Shown here: one piece after another, positions 49,414-57,280 of the stretch
How positions within the stretch are numbered: the stretch's first letter is position 1
Layout: the number at the start of each line of letters is the position of its first letter
Assembly (NCBI RefSeq): GCF_029338575.1
Contig: NZ_CP119992.1
Coordinates: 1,054,001-1,118,000, forward strand
Reading direction: 5' to 3'
Origin: Halomarina halobia
Lineage (GTDB): Archaea; Halobacteriota; Halobacteria; Halobacteriales; Haloarculaceae
DNA: 64,000 bases
Made by a program: the position numbers and the translations under genes
The notes under the pieces: generated by a model
Database searches by the model: none
What the model was told of the DNA's origin: nothing
The model's input: only the letters and a program-made list of their open reading frames with translations

Positions 49414-50454
49414 TCAGATCCCGAGCGCCCGCAGCAGGGGGACCCCCGCGGCGAGCGCGCCGACGAGGTAGCCGCCGATCGCGCCGCCGTTGAGCAGCGG
49501 GAGGCCGGCGTGCGCCCGACCGCGCATCACCATCCCGACGAGCACGAGCAGGCCGGCGATCGTTCCGATCATCGCGGTGAGCGCGGGCAGGGTGAGCGTC
49601 GGGAGGCCGGGGACGCCGAGGGAGGGCGTCTCGAGGAAGAACGCCGCGCTGGCGACGAGAATGGTGGGCATCACCACGTCGCCGAGGCCGATGAAGAAGG
49701 CGTCGCGCTCAGCCGGATCCGGCCCGTCGACGCCCTCCGAGTCGTCCTCGCCCCCGCCGTCGGCGTTCGCGGAGTCGTCGAGGTCGGCGGGGGTCGCCCC
49801 CGCGTCGCCGCCGTCCGGCGTCGCCCCCTCGTCCGAGACGCGCGCCGCCCCCTCCTCCTCCAGAAACGAGTAGCCGAGCGTGAGCGGGACGACCAGCACG
49901 ACCGGAACGCGGAGATCCATCACGCCGGCGGCGAGCGTGAGCATGTGTTCGGTGCCGTAGACGCTGATGGCGTCGTAGACGGCGAGTGCCGTCAGCAGGA
50001 GCAGTGCGGGGAGGAGGCCGAAGCTGATGCCGAACAGCGCCGCCGCGCCGACGCCCATCACGACGCCCGTCGCGTCGATGACGTACCACTCCGGGTAGAC
50101 GAGCAGCGCGAGCGCCAGCGCGCCCGCCGCGACGAGGGCGGACCCGCTGAAGCCCCCGACGACGGCCACCGGCGGCAGGAGGACGAGGAAGACGTAGTAC
50201 GAGAGCAGCCCGCCGGAGAGGACGATGAACAGTCGGATCACCGCGTCGCCGCCGAGTTTGAACGCCGCGAGCATCGCGCCCGTGGCGACGAGGATGGCGA
50301 CGAGGTAGAGGAGGCTGTTCGTCGGGTCCCGCGGGTCCTCGACGGTCTGTAGCCCGGCCGACTGGAACGGCTCGACCATCGCCAGCGCGCCGACCTGCAC
50401 GAGCAGGAAGATGAGGACCGTCGCGCCCGCGGCGACGTACGCCCGTCTGTTCAT
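49414..50454 (-). CDS. Presenilin/signal-peptide-peptidase-type intramembrane aspartyl protease
   Basis: The 346-residue protein has about nine membrane helices and both aspartates of the GxGD proteases: 'LTALAVYDAISVYGTEHM' (YD) near residue 160 and 'DAFFIGLGDVVMPTILVA' (GLGD) near residue 250. A long acidic loop of roughly 60 residues, rich in Asp, Gly and Ala, separates them, replacing the shorter loop of eukaryotic presenilin. The final 'LPLLNGGAIGGY' occupies the position of the PAL motif. It cleaves membrane proteins inside the bilayer; its targets in haloarchaea are unknown. It is beside the gar1-srp19 operon. Confidence 0.87.
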   Translation of the reverse strand: MNRRAYVAAGATVLIFLLVQVGALAMVEPFQSAGLQTVEDPRDPTNSLLYLVAILVATGAMLAAFKLGGDAVIRLFIVLSGGLLSYYVFLVLLPPVAVVGGFSGSALVAAGALALALLVYPEWYVIDATGVVMGVGAAALFGISFGLLPALLLLTALAVYDAISVYGTEHMLTLAAGVMDLRVPVVLVVPLTLGYSFLEEEGAARVSDEGATPDGGDAGATPADLDDSANADGGGEDDSEGVDGPDPAERDAFFIGLGDVVMPTILVASAAFFLETPSLGVPGLPTLTLPALTAMIGTIAGLLVLVGMVMRGRAHAGLPLLNGGAIGGYLVGALAAGVPLLRALGI

Positions 50455-50511
50455 ACCTGGTTCGAGGGAGAGGCGTCGTTTGTGCGTTGTGCTTGACCGA
50501 CGGCCCGGTCC

Positions 50512-50739
50512 TCACCGGGCGTAGAGCTTCGTTCCGAGCAGGCCGGCGGGGCGCACGTCGTCGTCGGGCGAGACGGCGACGTAGGGGCGGGAGACGGGGC
50601 CGAACACGTCCACGACGCGCCCGACGGCGTCGAGGTTCTCGTCGAGCACCCGGACGCCGAAGTCCGGACGGGACTCGTCGGGCGAGCGGACGACGACGAG
50701 TCCCTGGGCGGCCCGGACCGCCTCGCCGACGCGCCTCAT
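50512..50739 (-). CDS. gar1: H/ACA ribonucleoprotein subunit Gar1
   Basis: The 75-residue protein fits archaeal Gar1: '[20 protein letters not shown]' followed by '[15 protein letters not shown]' is the core RNA-protein beta-barrel, where '[14 protein letters not shown]' is the most conserved part. Gar1 binds Cbf5 in the pseudouridylation complex. It overlaps srp19 by four bases, with srp19 translated first. This pairing is common in haloarchaea and supports the call despite the small size. Confidence 0.88.
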   Translation of the reverse strand: MRRVGEAVRAAQGLVVVRSPDESRPDFGVRVLDENLDAVGRVVDVFGPVSRPYVAVSPDDDVRPAGLLGTKLYAR

Positions 50740-51014
50740 GCGCGGAGGGCCGCGACGTAGGCCGCCACGGCCTGGAGGAGGTCGCTCTTGCCGGCGTCGT
50801 CGGCGTTCTGGACGAGGACGCGCCCGCGGGGCTCGTACTCCCGGGGATAGGTCTTGTCGCGTTCGATGACGGCGTCGTAACCGACCTGCTGGACGGCCCG
50901 GGCGATCTCGTCCACCGTCGGGTCCTCGACGGCGAGTTCGAGCGAGACGCGCCGCCCCTCGCTCCGAGAGCAGTTGGCGTCGAGGGCGGCGGGCCAGATG
51001 ACGTTCTCGACCAT
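50736..51014 (-). CDS. srp19: Signal recognition particle protein SRP19
   Basis: The 92-residue protein begins '[20 protein letters not shown]', close to the SRP19 pattern 'IWPxxLDxxxSRxxGR', with the Arg-rich contact '[15 protein letters not shown]' and '[17 protein letters not shown]' region following. It binds SRP RNA helices 6 and 8 and allows SRP54 loading. It is the first gene of a two-gene unit with gar1. A divergent or unlinked btuF gene lies upstream on the same strand. Confidence 0.92.
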   Translation of the reverse strand: MVENVIWPAALDANCSRSEGRRVSLELAVEDPTVDEIARAVQQVGYDAVIERDKTYPREYEPRGRVLVQNADDAGKSDLLQAVAAYVAALRA

Positions 51015-51129
51015 GTGCTCGATACCCCACGGGAGGGTGAACTAGGTTTCGAAGAACACGCACAAACCGCCGCTGTCGGTCACCGCTGCGGGCGATCGAC
51101 GCGAAGAGCGATGCCGGCGGTCGACCGCG

Positions 51130-52233
51130 CTATCGCCTGCGGAGCGTGAGCAGCGCCGCGCCGACGAGGGCGACGACGGCGGCGGCGACCCCGAAGCCGG
51201 GCCCGCTTCCGTCCGTTCCGTCGGAGTCGTTACCGTCGGTCTCGTTGCCCGAGGCGTTCGCCCCGTCCGTACCGTTCGCGTCGTCAGTGTCGTTCGCGGG
51301 CGCGCCGGTTCCGTTCGTCGCCTGTGCGACCGCTTCGGGGTGGAACGCCGTCGCGAGCTTCGTCATCGGTTCGACGACGCGCGGTCCGGCCTGGTTCATC
51401 AGGCTGGCGTTCACGGTGAGCGTCTGGTTCTGCCGGTAGGCGGTGGTGCTCTGGTAGGCGGTCCCGTTCGGGAGCGGGGCGTCGTTGGGCGTGACGATCC
51501 ACTCGGGGTCCTGTTTCACGACCTGCTCCTCGCTGATCTGGGCGTACCCCTGGATGCCCGCCTCGGCGGCGACGTTCTGCCCGCCCGCGGCGGTGATGAT
51601 GCTGTCGATGAACGTGCCGTTGCCCGCCGTGTAGCCGTAGAACGTGTAGAGCACCCGCGGTCGCTCCTCGCCCTCGACGGCCCCCTCGATGGTCTGGACC
51701 CGCTCGCGCATCGTCGAGACGGTCTCCGCCGCCCCCTCGCACTCGCCGGTCAGCCGACCGACGCGCTCGATCTGGTCGTAGATGCTCTCGATGGACGTGT
51801 CGGAGGCGAACTTGTAGACGGGGATCCCGGCGTCCCGGATCTGCTGGATCTGTTCGTCGGAGATACTCCCCGGCGCGATGACGAGGTCCGGTTCGAGCGA
51901 GACGACCCGCTCTACGTCCACGGCGGAACCGTCCTCGGTGAGCACGTCCTCGCGCTCCCGGGAACCGTCCAGGTACGCGGTGTACGACCGGACGGGCATC
52001 CCCACCACCCTGTCCTTCGCGCCGATCTCCCAGAGGATCTGGGCGGTGCTCGCCTGCAGCGCCACCACGCGCCCGGGGTCCTCCGCGACGGTCACGTTAG
52101 CGCCCGTCGAGTCGGTCGCGCTGTAGGGGAACGAACACTGTGCCTGGTCCTGCTGTGTCGCGCCCGCGGGGACCGCGCTCGCCGGGGCGACGACGAGCAG
52201 GACCACGAGCGAGACGAGTACGCTGGAACGCAT
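51130..52233 (-). CDS. btuF: Cobalamin (or iron-chelate) ABC transporter binding protein with PGF-CTERM anchor
   Basis: The 367-residue protein has an N-terminal Sec signal ('VSLVVLLVVAPASAVPAGA'), a helical-backbone metal/B12-binding domain ('VVALQASTAQILWEIGAKDR', 'LEPDLVIAPGSISDEQIQQI', 'FYGYTAGNGTFIDSI'), a Thr/Asn/Gly/Asp-rich linker with many N-glycosylation-like sites, and a C-terminal 'GPGFGVAAAVVALVGAALL' followed by Arg residues. The last part is the archaeosortase PGF-CTERM signal, so the mature protein is lipid-anchored at the cell surface. It is divergent from btuCD, with a shared AT-rich promoter region. B12 as substrate is from family and context. Confidence 0.88.
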   Translation of the reverse strand: MRSSVLVSLVVLLVVAPASAVPAGATQQDQAQCSFPYSATDSTGANVTVAEDPGRVVALQASTAQILWEIGAKDRVVGMPVRSYTAYLDGSREREDVLTEDGSAVDVERVVSLEPDLVIAPGSISDEQIQQIRDAGIPVYKFASDTSIESIYDQIERVGRLTGECEGAAETVSTMRERVQTIEGAVEGEERPRVLYTFYGYTAGNGTFIDSIITAAGGQNVAAEAGIQGYAQISEEQVVKQDPEWIVTPNDAPLPNGTAYQSTTAYRQNQTLTVNASLMNQAGPRVVEPMTKLATAFHPEAVAQATNGTGAPANDTDDANGTDGANASGNETDGNDSDGTDGSGPGFGVAAAVVALVGAALLTLRRR

Positions 52234-52294
52234 GTATCTGACCCGTCGGCCGGTATTCAATAAGTATTTGCCTAATCCAACCGGGCTTGTGATT
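52234..52294. promoter_or_regulatory. Divergent promoter region between btuF and btuC
   Basis: The 61 bases hold 'TTCAATAAGTATTTG', an AT-rich, nearly palindromic stretch about 25 bases from each start codon, so it likely provides TATA elements in both directions. No known riboswitch is visible here. Confidence 0.4.
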
Positions 52295-53419
52295 ATGCGG
52301 CGCTGGGTGCGGACGGTCGCGTGGTCGGTCGGCCTAGCGGCGGCGCTGTTCGCGTCGATCGTCGGGAGCGTCATGCTGGGGTCGGTCGACCTCGCCGCGC
52401 TCGACGTGACGAAGGCGATACTCAACGCTGTCGCGGTGCCGGCGTCGGCGTCGGTCGCGTCCCAGCCGGCGCGGCTGCCGCTTCTCGGTCAGGTGTCGTG
52501 GCTCGCGATCGACGTGGGGTACGTCCATCCCTTCGCCTTCGAGGTGAGCCGCGCCACGGAGATCATCGTCGTCCGGCTCCGGCTCCCCCGCATCGCGCTC
52601 GCGGCGGTCGTCGGCTTCGCCCTCGCCGCCGCGGGGACGGTGATGCAGGGGTTCTTCCGCAACCCGATGGCGGATCCCTCGATCATCGGTGTCTCCTCGG
52701 GGGCCGCCGTGGGAGCGGTGGCGGCCATCGTGGTCGGCCCGCCCGCGCTAGTCGCGGGGCTCCCGGCCGGGGTGCGGATCGCGGCCGTCGCCTTCGCGGG
52801 CGCGCTCGCCGCCGCCGCGCTCGTCTACCTCATCGCCTCGAAGGACGGCCGAACCCCGGTCGCGACCCTCCTGCTCGCGGGGGTCGCCGTCCAGACGTTC
52901 CTCGGCGCGGTCGTGTCCTTCCTGCTCGTGCAGGCCGGCGACAGCCTCGAACGCGCGCTCTACTGGCTCATGGGCCACCTCCACGGGGCGGGGTGGAACG
53001 ACGTGACGCTCACGCTCCCGATCGTGCTCGCCTCGTTCGCCGTGCTCGCGGCCTACGCGCGCGACCTGAACGTCCTCCTGCTGGGCGAGGAGGACGCGCG
53101 CACGCTCGGCATCGAGGTCGAGCGCACCAAGCGGATCCTGCTCGCGGTCTCGACGCTGATGACCGCCGTCGCCGTCGCCGTCGTGGGCGTCATCGGCTTC
53201 GTCGGCCTCATCGTCCCGCACGTGATGCGCCTGCTCGTCGGCCCCGATCACCGGATCCTCCTCCCGACCAGCGCGCTCGCCGGGAGCAGTTTCCTCGTGC
53301 TGACGGACGCGCTCGCCCGGTCGGGCGCGGGCGAACTCCCCGTCGGCATCGTCACCGCGGCGATCGGCGCGCCCTTCTTCCTCTACCTGCTCCGCCGCCG
53401 GGAGGTGCACGCGCTGTGA
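52295..53419 (+). CDS. btuC: Cobalamin ABC transporter permease
   Basis: The 374-residue protein is a FecCD/BtuC-type permease with about ten membrane helices. 'LRLPRIALAAVVGFALAAAG' with 'VMQGFFRNPMADPSIIGVSS' is the family hallmark, and 'ALYWLMGHLHGAGW' and 'FVGLIVPHVMRLLVGPDHR' follow. An unusual ~50-residue hydrophilic insert ('PASASVASQPARLPLLGQVS') lies after the first helix. The ATG in 'RRWVRTVAW' is used; the longer frame extends into the divergent promoter. It overlaps btuD by four bases. Confidence 0.9.
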   Translation: MRRWVRTVAWSVGLAAALFASIVGSVMLGSVDLAALDVTKAILNAVAVPASASVASQPARLPLLGQVSWLAIDVGYVHPFAFEVSRATEIIVVRLRLPRIALAAVVGFALAAAGTVMQGFFRNPMADPSIIGVSSGAAVGAVAAIVVGPPALVAGLPAGVRIAAVAFAGALAAAALVYLIASKDGRTPVATLLLAGVAVQTFLGAVVSFLLVQAGDSLERALYWLMGHLHGAGWNDVTLTLPIVLASFAVLAAYARDLNVLLLGEEDARTLGIEVERTKRILLAVSTLMTAVAVAVVGVIGFVGLIVPHVMRLLVGPDHRILLPTSALAGSSFLVLTDALARSGAGELPVGIVTAAIGAPFFLYLLRRREVHAL

Positions 53420-54336
53420 TCGTAGTCGAGGACGTCGCCGTGACCCTCGGCGGCGCGCGCGTGCTCGACGGCGTCTCGTTCGACGTGCCGGAGGGATCGT
53501 TCGTCGCGCTCGTCGGACCCAACGGCGCTGGAAAGACTACCCTCCTCCGAACCGTAAACGGCGTACTCACGCCGGATCGGGGCGAGGTGACGGTCGACGG
53601 CAGGCCGGTCGCGTCGCTGTCCGCCCGCGAGTGCGCCCGCCTGGTCGCCACGGTCCCGCAGGACACCTCCCTCGGCTTCGACTTCTCCGTGCGCGACGTC
53701 GTCGCGATGGGGCGGACCCCGCACACGGGCCGGTTCGAACGCGCCGGCGACGACGACGCGGACGCGGTCGAACGGGCGCTCGAGCGGGCCTGCGTCGCCC
53801 ACCTCGCCGACCGGCCGGTCGGCGAGGTCAGCGGCGGGGAGCGCCAGCGCGTCCTCCTGGCCCGCGCGCTCGCGCAGGCGACCCCGGTGCTCCTCCTCGA
53901 CGAACCGACCGCGAGCCTCGACGTCAATCACCAGGTCCGGACGCTCGACCTCGTCTCCGGCCTCGTCGACGACGGTCGAACCGCGCTCGCCGCCATCCAC
54001 GACCTCGACCTCGCGGCGCGCTACTGCGACGCGCTAGTCGTCCTCGCCGACGGAGCGGTGCTGACCGCGGGCCCGCCCGATCAGGTGCTCACCGAGGCCG
54101 TCGTCGAACGGGCGTTCGACGCCCGGACGGCGGTGCGGAGGAACCCCGTCACCGGGACCCCCTCGGTGACCGCTCTCGGCCGACGCGAGGGGGTCGGAGG
54201 ACACGACGCCGGCGGGGACGAACGGGACGGACAGGACGAGCAGGACGGCCGCGACCGACAGGGCCGGCGGGACGGTCGAGGCGGTGGTGACGGACTCCGC
54301 CCCGGCCAGGGCACGGGAGACGCGGACGGCGACTGA
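53416..54336 (+). CDS. btuD: Cobalamin ABC transporter ATP-binding protein
   Basis: The 306-residue protein has Walker A 'LVGPNGAGKTTLLRTVNGVL' near residue 33, Q-loop 'VPQDTSLGFDFSVRDVV', signature 'GEVSGGERQRVLLARALA', Walker B 'PVLLLDEPTASLDVNHQ' and H-loop 'AAIHDLDLAARYC', so it is an importer ATPase of the FepC/BtuD class. The start is a GTG within the GTGA overlap with btuC. The last ~50 residues are low-complexity Gly/Asp/Arg/Gln ('RQGRRDGRGGGDG'), a disordered acidic-basic tail without domain. Longer haloarchaeal homologues have an extra C-terminal domain, which is missing here. Confidence 0.88.
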   Translation: MIVVEDVAVTLGGARVLDGVSFDVPEGSFVALVGPNGAGKTTLLRTVNGVLTPDRGEVTVDGRPVASLSARECARLVATVPQDTSLGFDFSVRDVVAMGRTPHTGRFERAGDDDADAVERALERACVAHLADRPVGEVSGGERQRVLLARALAQATPVLLLDEPTASLDVNHQVRTLDLVSGLVDDGRTALAAIHDLDLAARYCDALVVLADGAVLTAGPPDQVLTEAVVERAFDARTAVRRNPVTGTPSVTALGRREGVGGHDAGGDERDGQDEQDGRDRQGRRDGRGGGDGLRPGQGTGDADGD

Positions 54337-54466
54337 ACCGCGTCGATCGGGTCGACGCGGTTCCGTCCCGCGCGCCGCAACGCTCGGTTTCGAATCAGTC
54401 ACGAAGTAGTCTGTTTTAGAGATAGTATTCGAAAATTAGATGTCTATCGGCGTCTAGCGACGGACG

Positions 54467-55165
54467 ATGGGAAACAGGGTCCTCCTCGTCGTCATCGGCG
54501 GTCTCGTGCTCGCGTCGATGGCCGTCGGCGGCCTCCTCGGGATGCAACTGTCCGACGGGTCGGCCGCGACCGACGCGTCGTCGGACGGCTCCGCGAACGA
54601 TACCGACGGGGCGAACGGGACTGGCGGTGCCGATGGGACCGACGGGACGGACGCCGGCGGGGCGGAGGGAGCGGACGAACCCGAGTTCTCCGCTGAGGAG
54701 GTCGACGCGGCGGCGATAGAGCGGGAGATCGTCGCCGTCGTCAACGCGGAGGTGCGCGCCGACGTGGCCGGGGAGGACCCGACGTTGGCGCGCGGCGAGG
54801 CCCTCGACGAGATGGCGCAGTTCCACAGCGACAACATGGCCGCGCAGGGGTACCCCTCCCACGCCGCCGCCGGCTACGACACGCTCGGGCGGTACGAGAG
54901 GTTCGACCTCTACGGTCAGTGTCGCGTCCCCGACGACACGCGCTCCGGCGTGCGCGAGGGGCGCGAACTCGAGACGATCTCGCGCGTCGAACTCGACGCG
55001 ACCGACGTGCCCGACGAGCGCGCCATCGCCCGAACCGTCGTGACGCGCTGGACCGACGATCCCGACGCCCGGACGAAACTCACCTACCGCTACGCGGACC
55101 GCGTCGGGGTGGGCGTCACCGTCACCGACGGCGGCCACGTCTACGCGACGCTCGACCTCTGTTGA
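54467..55165 (+). CDS. Secreted CAP-domain protein
   Basis: The 232-residue protein has an N-terminal hydrophobic anchor 'VLLVVIGGLVLASMAVGGLL', a Thr/Gly/Asp-rich spacer (residues ~30-70) and a CAP/SCP/PR1-like domain. In that domain 'IEREIVAVVNAEVRAD', 'ALDEMAQFHSDNMAAQGYPS' with His, and 'RTKLTYRYADRVGVGVTVT' correspond to the core helices and last strands. Bacterial and archaeal CAP domains are exported and of unknown function. Three Cys residues are absent or reduced, unlike eukaryotic CAPs. An AT-rich 'TATTCGAAAATTAGAT' region 30-45 bases upstream looks like its promoter. Confidence 0.75.
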   Translation: MGNRVLLVVIGGLVLASMAVGGLLGMQLSDGSAATDASSDGSANDTDGANGTGGADGTDGTDAGGAEGADEPEFSAEEVDAAAIEREIVAVVNAEVRADVAGEDPTLARGEALDEMAQFHSDNMAAQGYPSHAAAGYDTLGRYERFDLYGQCRVPDDTRSGVREGRELETISRVELDATDVPDERAIARTVVTRWTDDPDARTKLTYRYADRVGVGVTVTDGGHVYATLDLC

Positions 55166-55199
55166 ACGTTCGTCTCGACGCGTTTTCGTACTACCGCGA

Positions 55200-55223
55200 A
55201 GGTTTTAGGTACTCCTAAAACCT
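55200..55223. promoter_or_regulatory. Perfect 10-base dyad upstream of the UPF0058 gene
   Basis: AGGTTTTAGG-TACT-CCTAAAACCT is a perfect inverted repeat with a 4-base loop, ending 12 bases before the start codon. The core TTAGG-N4-CCTAA resembles binding sites of DtxR/IdeR/SirR-type metal regulators. Its position over the expected TATA box/start site suggests an operator. Confidence 0.5.
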
Positions 55224-55235
55224 AGGGTGGCTATC

Positions 55236-55502
55236 ATGAGGAAGCGAGAGCTCATCCACTATCACGCGCTGCTCGACCGCATCGCGCGATACATGCACGT
55301 ACGGGGCGACCTCGCGGAGGACGCGCTCGACGAGTACAGGAACCTCGACGTCACCCCCGCTGCGGTGTACCGGTCGAAGGGCGACCACGAGGAGGCCGTC
55401 ACGACGCTGGTGGACCAGCTCGCGGCGGCGGCCGAGCGCACGCTCGACCGCGACGGGAGGAAGCGGACCGACGATCGACGGGCGAGCGTCCACAGCAGTT
55501 GA
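55236..55502 (+). CDS. UPF0058-family protein
   Basis: The 88-residue protein has 'RKRELIHYHALLDRIARYM' at its N-terminus and 'DALDEYRNLDVTPAAVYRSKGDH' in the middle, both typical of the archaeal UPF0058 family of small helical proteins. Function is not established. The start is the ATG three codons into the frame, placed right after the dyad operator. It may be controlled through that dyad, possibly by metal, which is inference. Confidence 0.85.
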   Translation: MRKRELIHYHALLDRIARYMHVRGDLAEDALDEYRNLDVTPAAVYRSKGDHEEAVTTLVDQLAAAAERTLDRDGRKRTDDRRASVHSS

Positions 55503-55548
55503 CGATCCGGGAGACAGCCTTACCGTCTGCGCCACCGATGAGAGAGAC

Positions 55549-55638
55549 ATGAGTGCGGCCGATCGATTCTTCCTGTTCGTCACCATCGTCGTCTTCGCCG
55601 TCATCCTCGCTGGCGTCGTGCTCGCGATCGCGCTGTGA
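55549..55638 (+). CDS. Very small single-helix membrane protein (29 aa)
   Basis: A 29-codon frame from ATG to TGA encodes 'SAADRFFLFVTIVVFAVILA' and then 'GVVLAIAL', a single hydrophobic helix after a short polar start. AGAGAGAC lies directly before the start. Codons end mainly in C and G as in real genes here, and similarly small membrane proteins occur beside UPF0058 genes in haloarchaea. No function can be assigned. It could be a chance frame. Confidence 0.45.
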   Translation: MSAADRFFLFVTIVVFAVILAGVVLAIAL

Positions 55639-55773
55639 GCCGGGGATTCGTCGGGTAGGGCCGTACGTGACCGGTACCGGACGGTCCGTCACGCCGCGAC
55701 ACGGCGGCGGCACTCCGCAATCCTTATACTCCTCTTGGCACCACTATCGAGTGCGTTCCGAGGCGTCGAACGC

Positions 55774-55846
55774 GCCGGTGTAGCTCAGCTGGCAGAGCGA
55801 ATCCTTCGTAAGGATTAGGTCGAGGGTTCAAATCCCCCCACCGGCT
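55774..55846 (+). tRNA. tRNA-Thr (anticodon CGU)
   Basis: The 73-base cloverleaf has an acceptor stem GCCGGTG/CACCGGC, D-arm with AGCTCAGCTGGCAGAGC, an anticodon stem AATCC/GGATT around the loop TTCGTAA (anticodon CGT, reading ACG), and a T-arm GAGGGTTCAAATCCCCC region. The discriminator base is T, as for archaeal tRNA-Thr. No intron is present and CCA is not encoded. The TATA-like 'CTTATACTCC' lies about 45 bases upstream. Confidence 0.95.
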
Positions 55847-56083
55847 CTTTCTCCCGGAACGAAGCGAGGAGGAACGAGCGACCGGTGGGATGAGAAACGA
55901 GGAGGAGCGCCTCCGACCGTGGTTCGAGGCCCCCACCGAGCGGAACACCCCCTCCATCACTCCGGAGTCGAACGTAGCTATCAGCGTCGGACGGGTTCGG
56001 ACGTAGGCTGCCCGACGATCACCGATGGGTAAATATACGAAATATAATAGTATTACCCGGATCTGCGCGGGTCTTCCGTCGTA

Positions 56084-57043
56084 ATGTCCGAATCAGGAGA
56101 CGGACGCGACGCGGAACGGACGGTCACGGACCCGGCGACGGGTGCGGTGAAACGGCGGACGTTCGTCGTCGGCACGGGGGCGGCGGCCCTCGGCCTCGGG
56201 GCGACGAGGCCGGGCGGTGCCGCCCGGAACAGTTCGAACGAGTCGCACGCCTCGGAACCCGACGGCGAGGGCACCTCGATCAGGGTGCTCAACTGGAACA
56301 TCCATCACGGCACGGGCATGGACGGGGTGTACGATCTGCGGCGGATCGCGGACCTGATCGTCCGGTCCGGTGCGGACCTGGTCGCGCTCCAGGAGGTCGA
56401 TAAACATCTGGCGTCGCGGAGTCGCTGCGACGATCAGCCGAGGCGGTTGGCCGACCGCCTCGGCATGCACGTCGACTACGCCGCAAACATCACCGACTAC
56501 GAGAGCAGTTGCGAGGAGCAGAGCAGGTACGGGACCGCTATCCTGACCGAGCGGAAGTACCCCATCCTCGACTCCGCGCACTACGAACTGCCGTCCCCGC
56601 AGGTCGAGGAGGGGGCGTACAACGAACCGCGCGGGCTTCAGGAGACGACCGTCGAGGTCGAGGGTGAGACGATCCGCTTCTACACGACGCACCTCGATCA
56701 CCTGTTCGAACGACGACGCGCGGCGCAGGTGGAGGCGATACTGGACGCCACCGCCGACGTCTCCGACCCGCAGGTGATCACGGGCGACTTCAACGCCACG
56801 CCCGACTCGGGGCCGATAGAGGCCATGACGGGCGAGTACGTCGACGCCTTCGCCGCCGTCGGGAACGGCGATTCGTACACCTACCCCGCGGTGTACACCG
56901 ACTCCGCACCCGAGAAGCGCATCGATTACGTGTTCACCAGCGCCGACGGCGTCGCCGTCGAGGACGCAGGGATCAGCGAGGAGACGCTCGTCTCCGACCA
57001 CCTCCCCACCGTCGCCGACCTTCGGATCCGGCGATCCGCATAG
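56084..57043 (+). CDS. Tat-exported endonuclease/exonuclease/phosphatase-family protein
   Basis: The 319-residue protein starts with a twin-arginine region 'VKRRTFVVGTGAAALGLGAT' near residue 22, so it leaves the cell folded. The core is the EEP superfamily, with 'RVLNWNIHHGTGMDG', 'ADLVALQEVDKH' (metal Glu), 'YTTHLDHLFERR', 'QVITGDFNATPDSGP' (Asp/Asn pair) and the closing 'LVSDHLPTVADL' (Asp-His). Members cleave phosphodiesters in nucleic acids, inositides or sphingomyelin. Outside the cell, DNA or phospholipid breakdown for phosphate is plausible. Other exported phosphoesterase genes lie close by. Confidence 0.87.
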   Translation: MSESGDGRDAERTVTDPATGAVKRRTFVVGTGAAALGLGATRPGGAARNSSNESHASEPDGEGTSIRVLNWNIHHGTGMDGVYDLRRIADLIVRSGADLVALQEVDKHLASRSRCDDQPRRLADRLGMHVDYAANITDYESSCEEQSRYGTAILTERKYPILDSAHYELPSPQVEEGAYNEPRGLQETTVEVEGETIRFYTTHLDHLFERRRAAQVEAILDATADVSDPQVITGDFNATPDSGPIEAMTGEYVDAFAAVGNGDSYTYPAVYTDSAPEKRIDYVFTSADGVAVEDAGISEETLVSDHLPTVADLRIRRSA

Positions 57044-57280
57044 CGCGTCACGTCCGCTCGCTTCCAAGCGGATAACGCTGACCACCGCGGGACTGTCCCT
57101 CGCGGGCGATCCGGGGATGCGTGACGGTTTTAGGGGTCACCTCTCCGGACCGCCGTACTTCGCTCGCGGTCTCCCGCTGGGATAGCAGGAGTCGGCAGGG
57201 TAGCGACGAATGGCGGCAGCCACGGCTTCGGGATCGGCCACGACCCGTTCACCGCAGCCGGCTCGGACACTCGCAGCCCT

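Noticed and set aside
52234..52294. Cobalamin riboswitch before btuC
   Set aside because: The gap is only 61 bases, with no B12-box pattern, and such riboswitches are not expected in haloarchaea.
54034..54402. Minus-strand frame with a hydrophobic stretch opposite the btuD tail
   Set aside because: It lies inside btuD's low-complexity end, has no promoter and resembles no family.
55911..55945. Partial copy of the tRNA 3' end as an integration site
   Set aside because: The resemblance of 'GGTTCGAGGCCCCCACC' to the T-arm is short and imperfect, and no integrase is near.
55724..55960. Minus-strand frame with 'GDLNPRPNPYEGFALP' across the tRNA
   Set aside because: This is the well-known spurious translation of the antisense of a tRNA gene.
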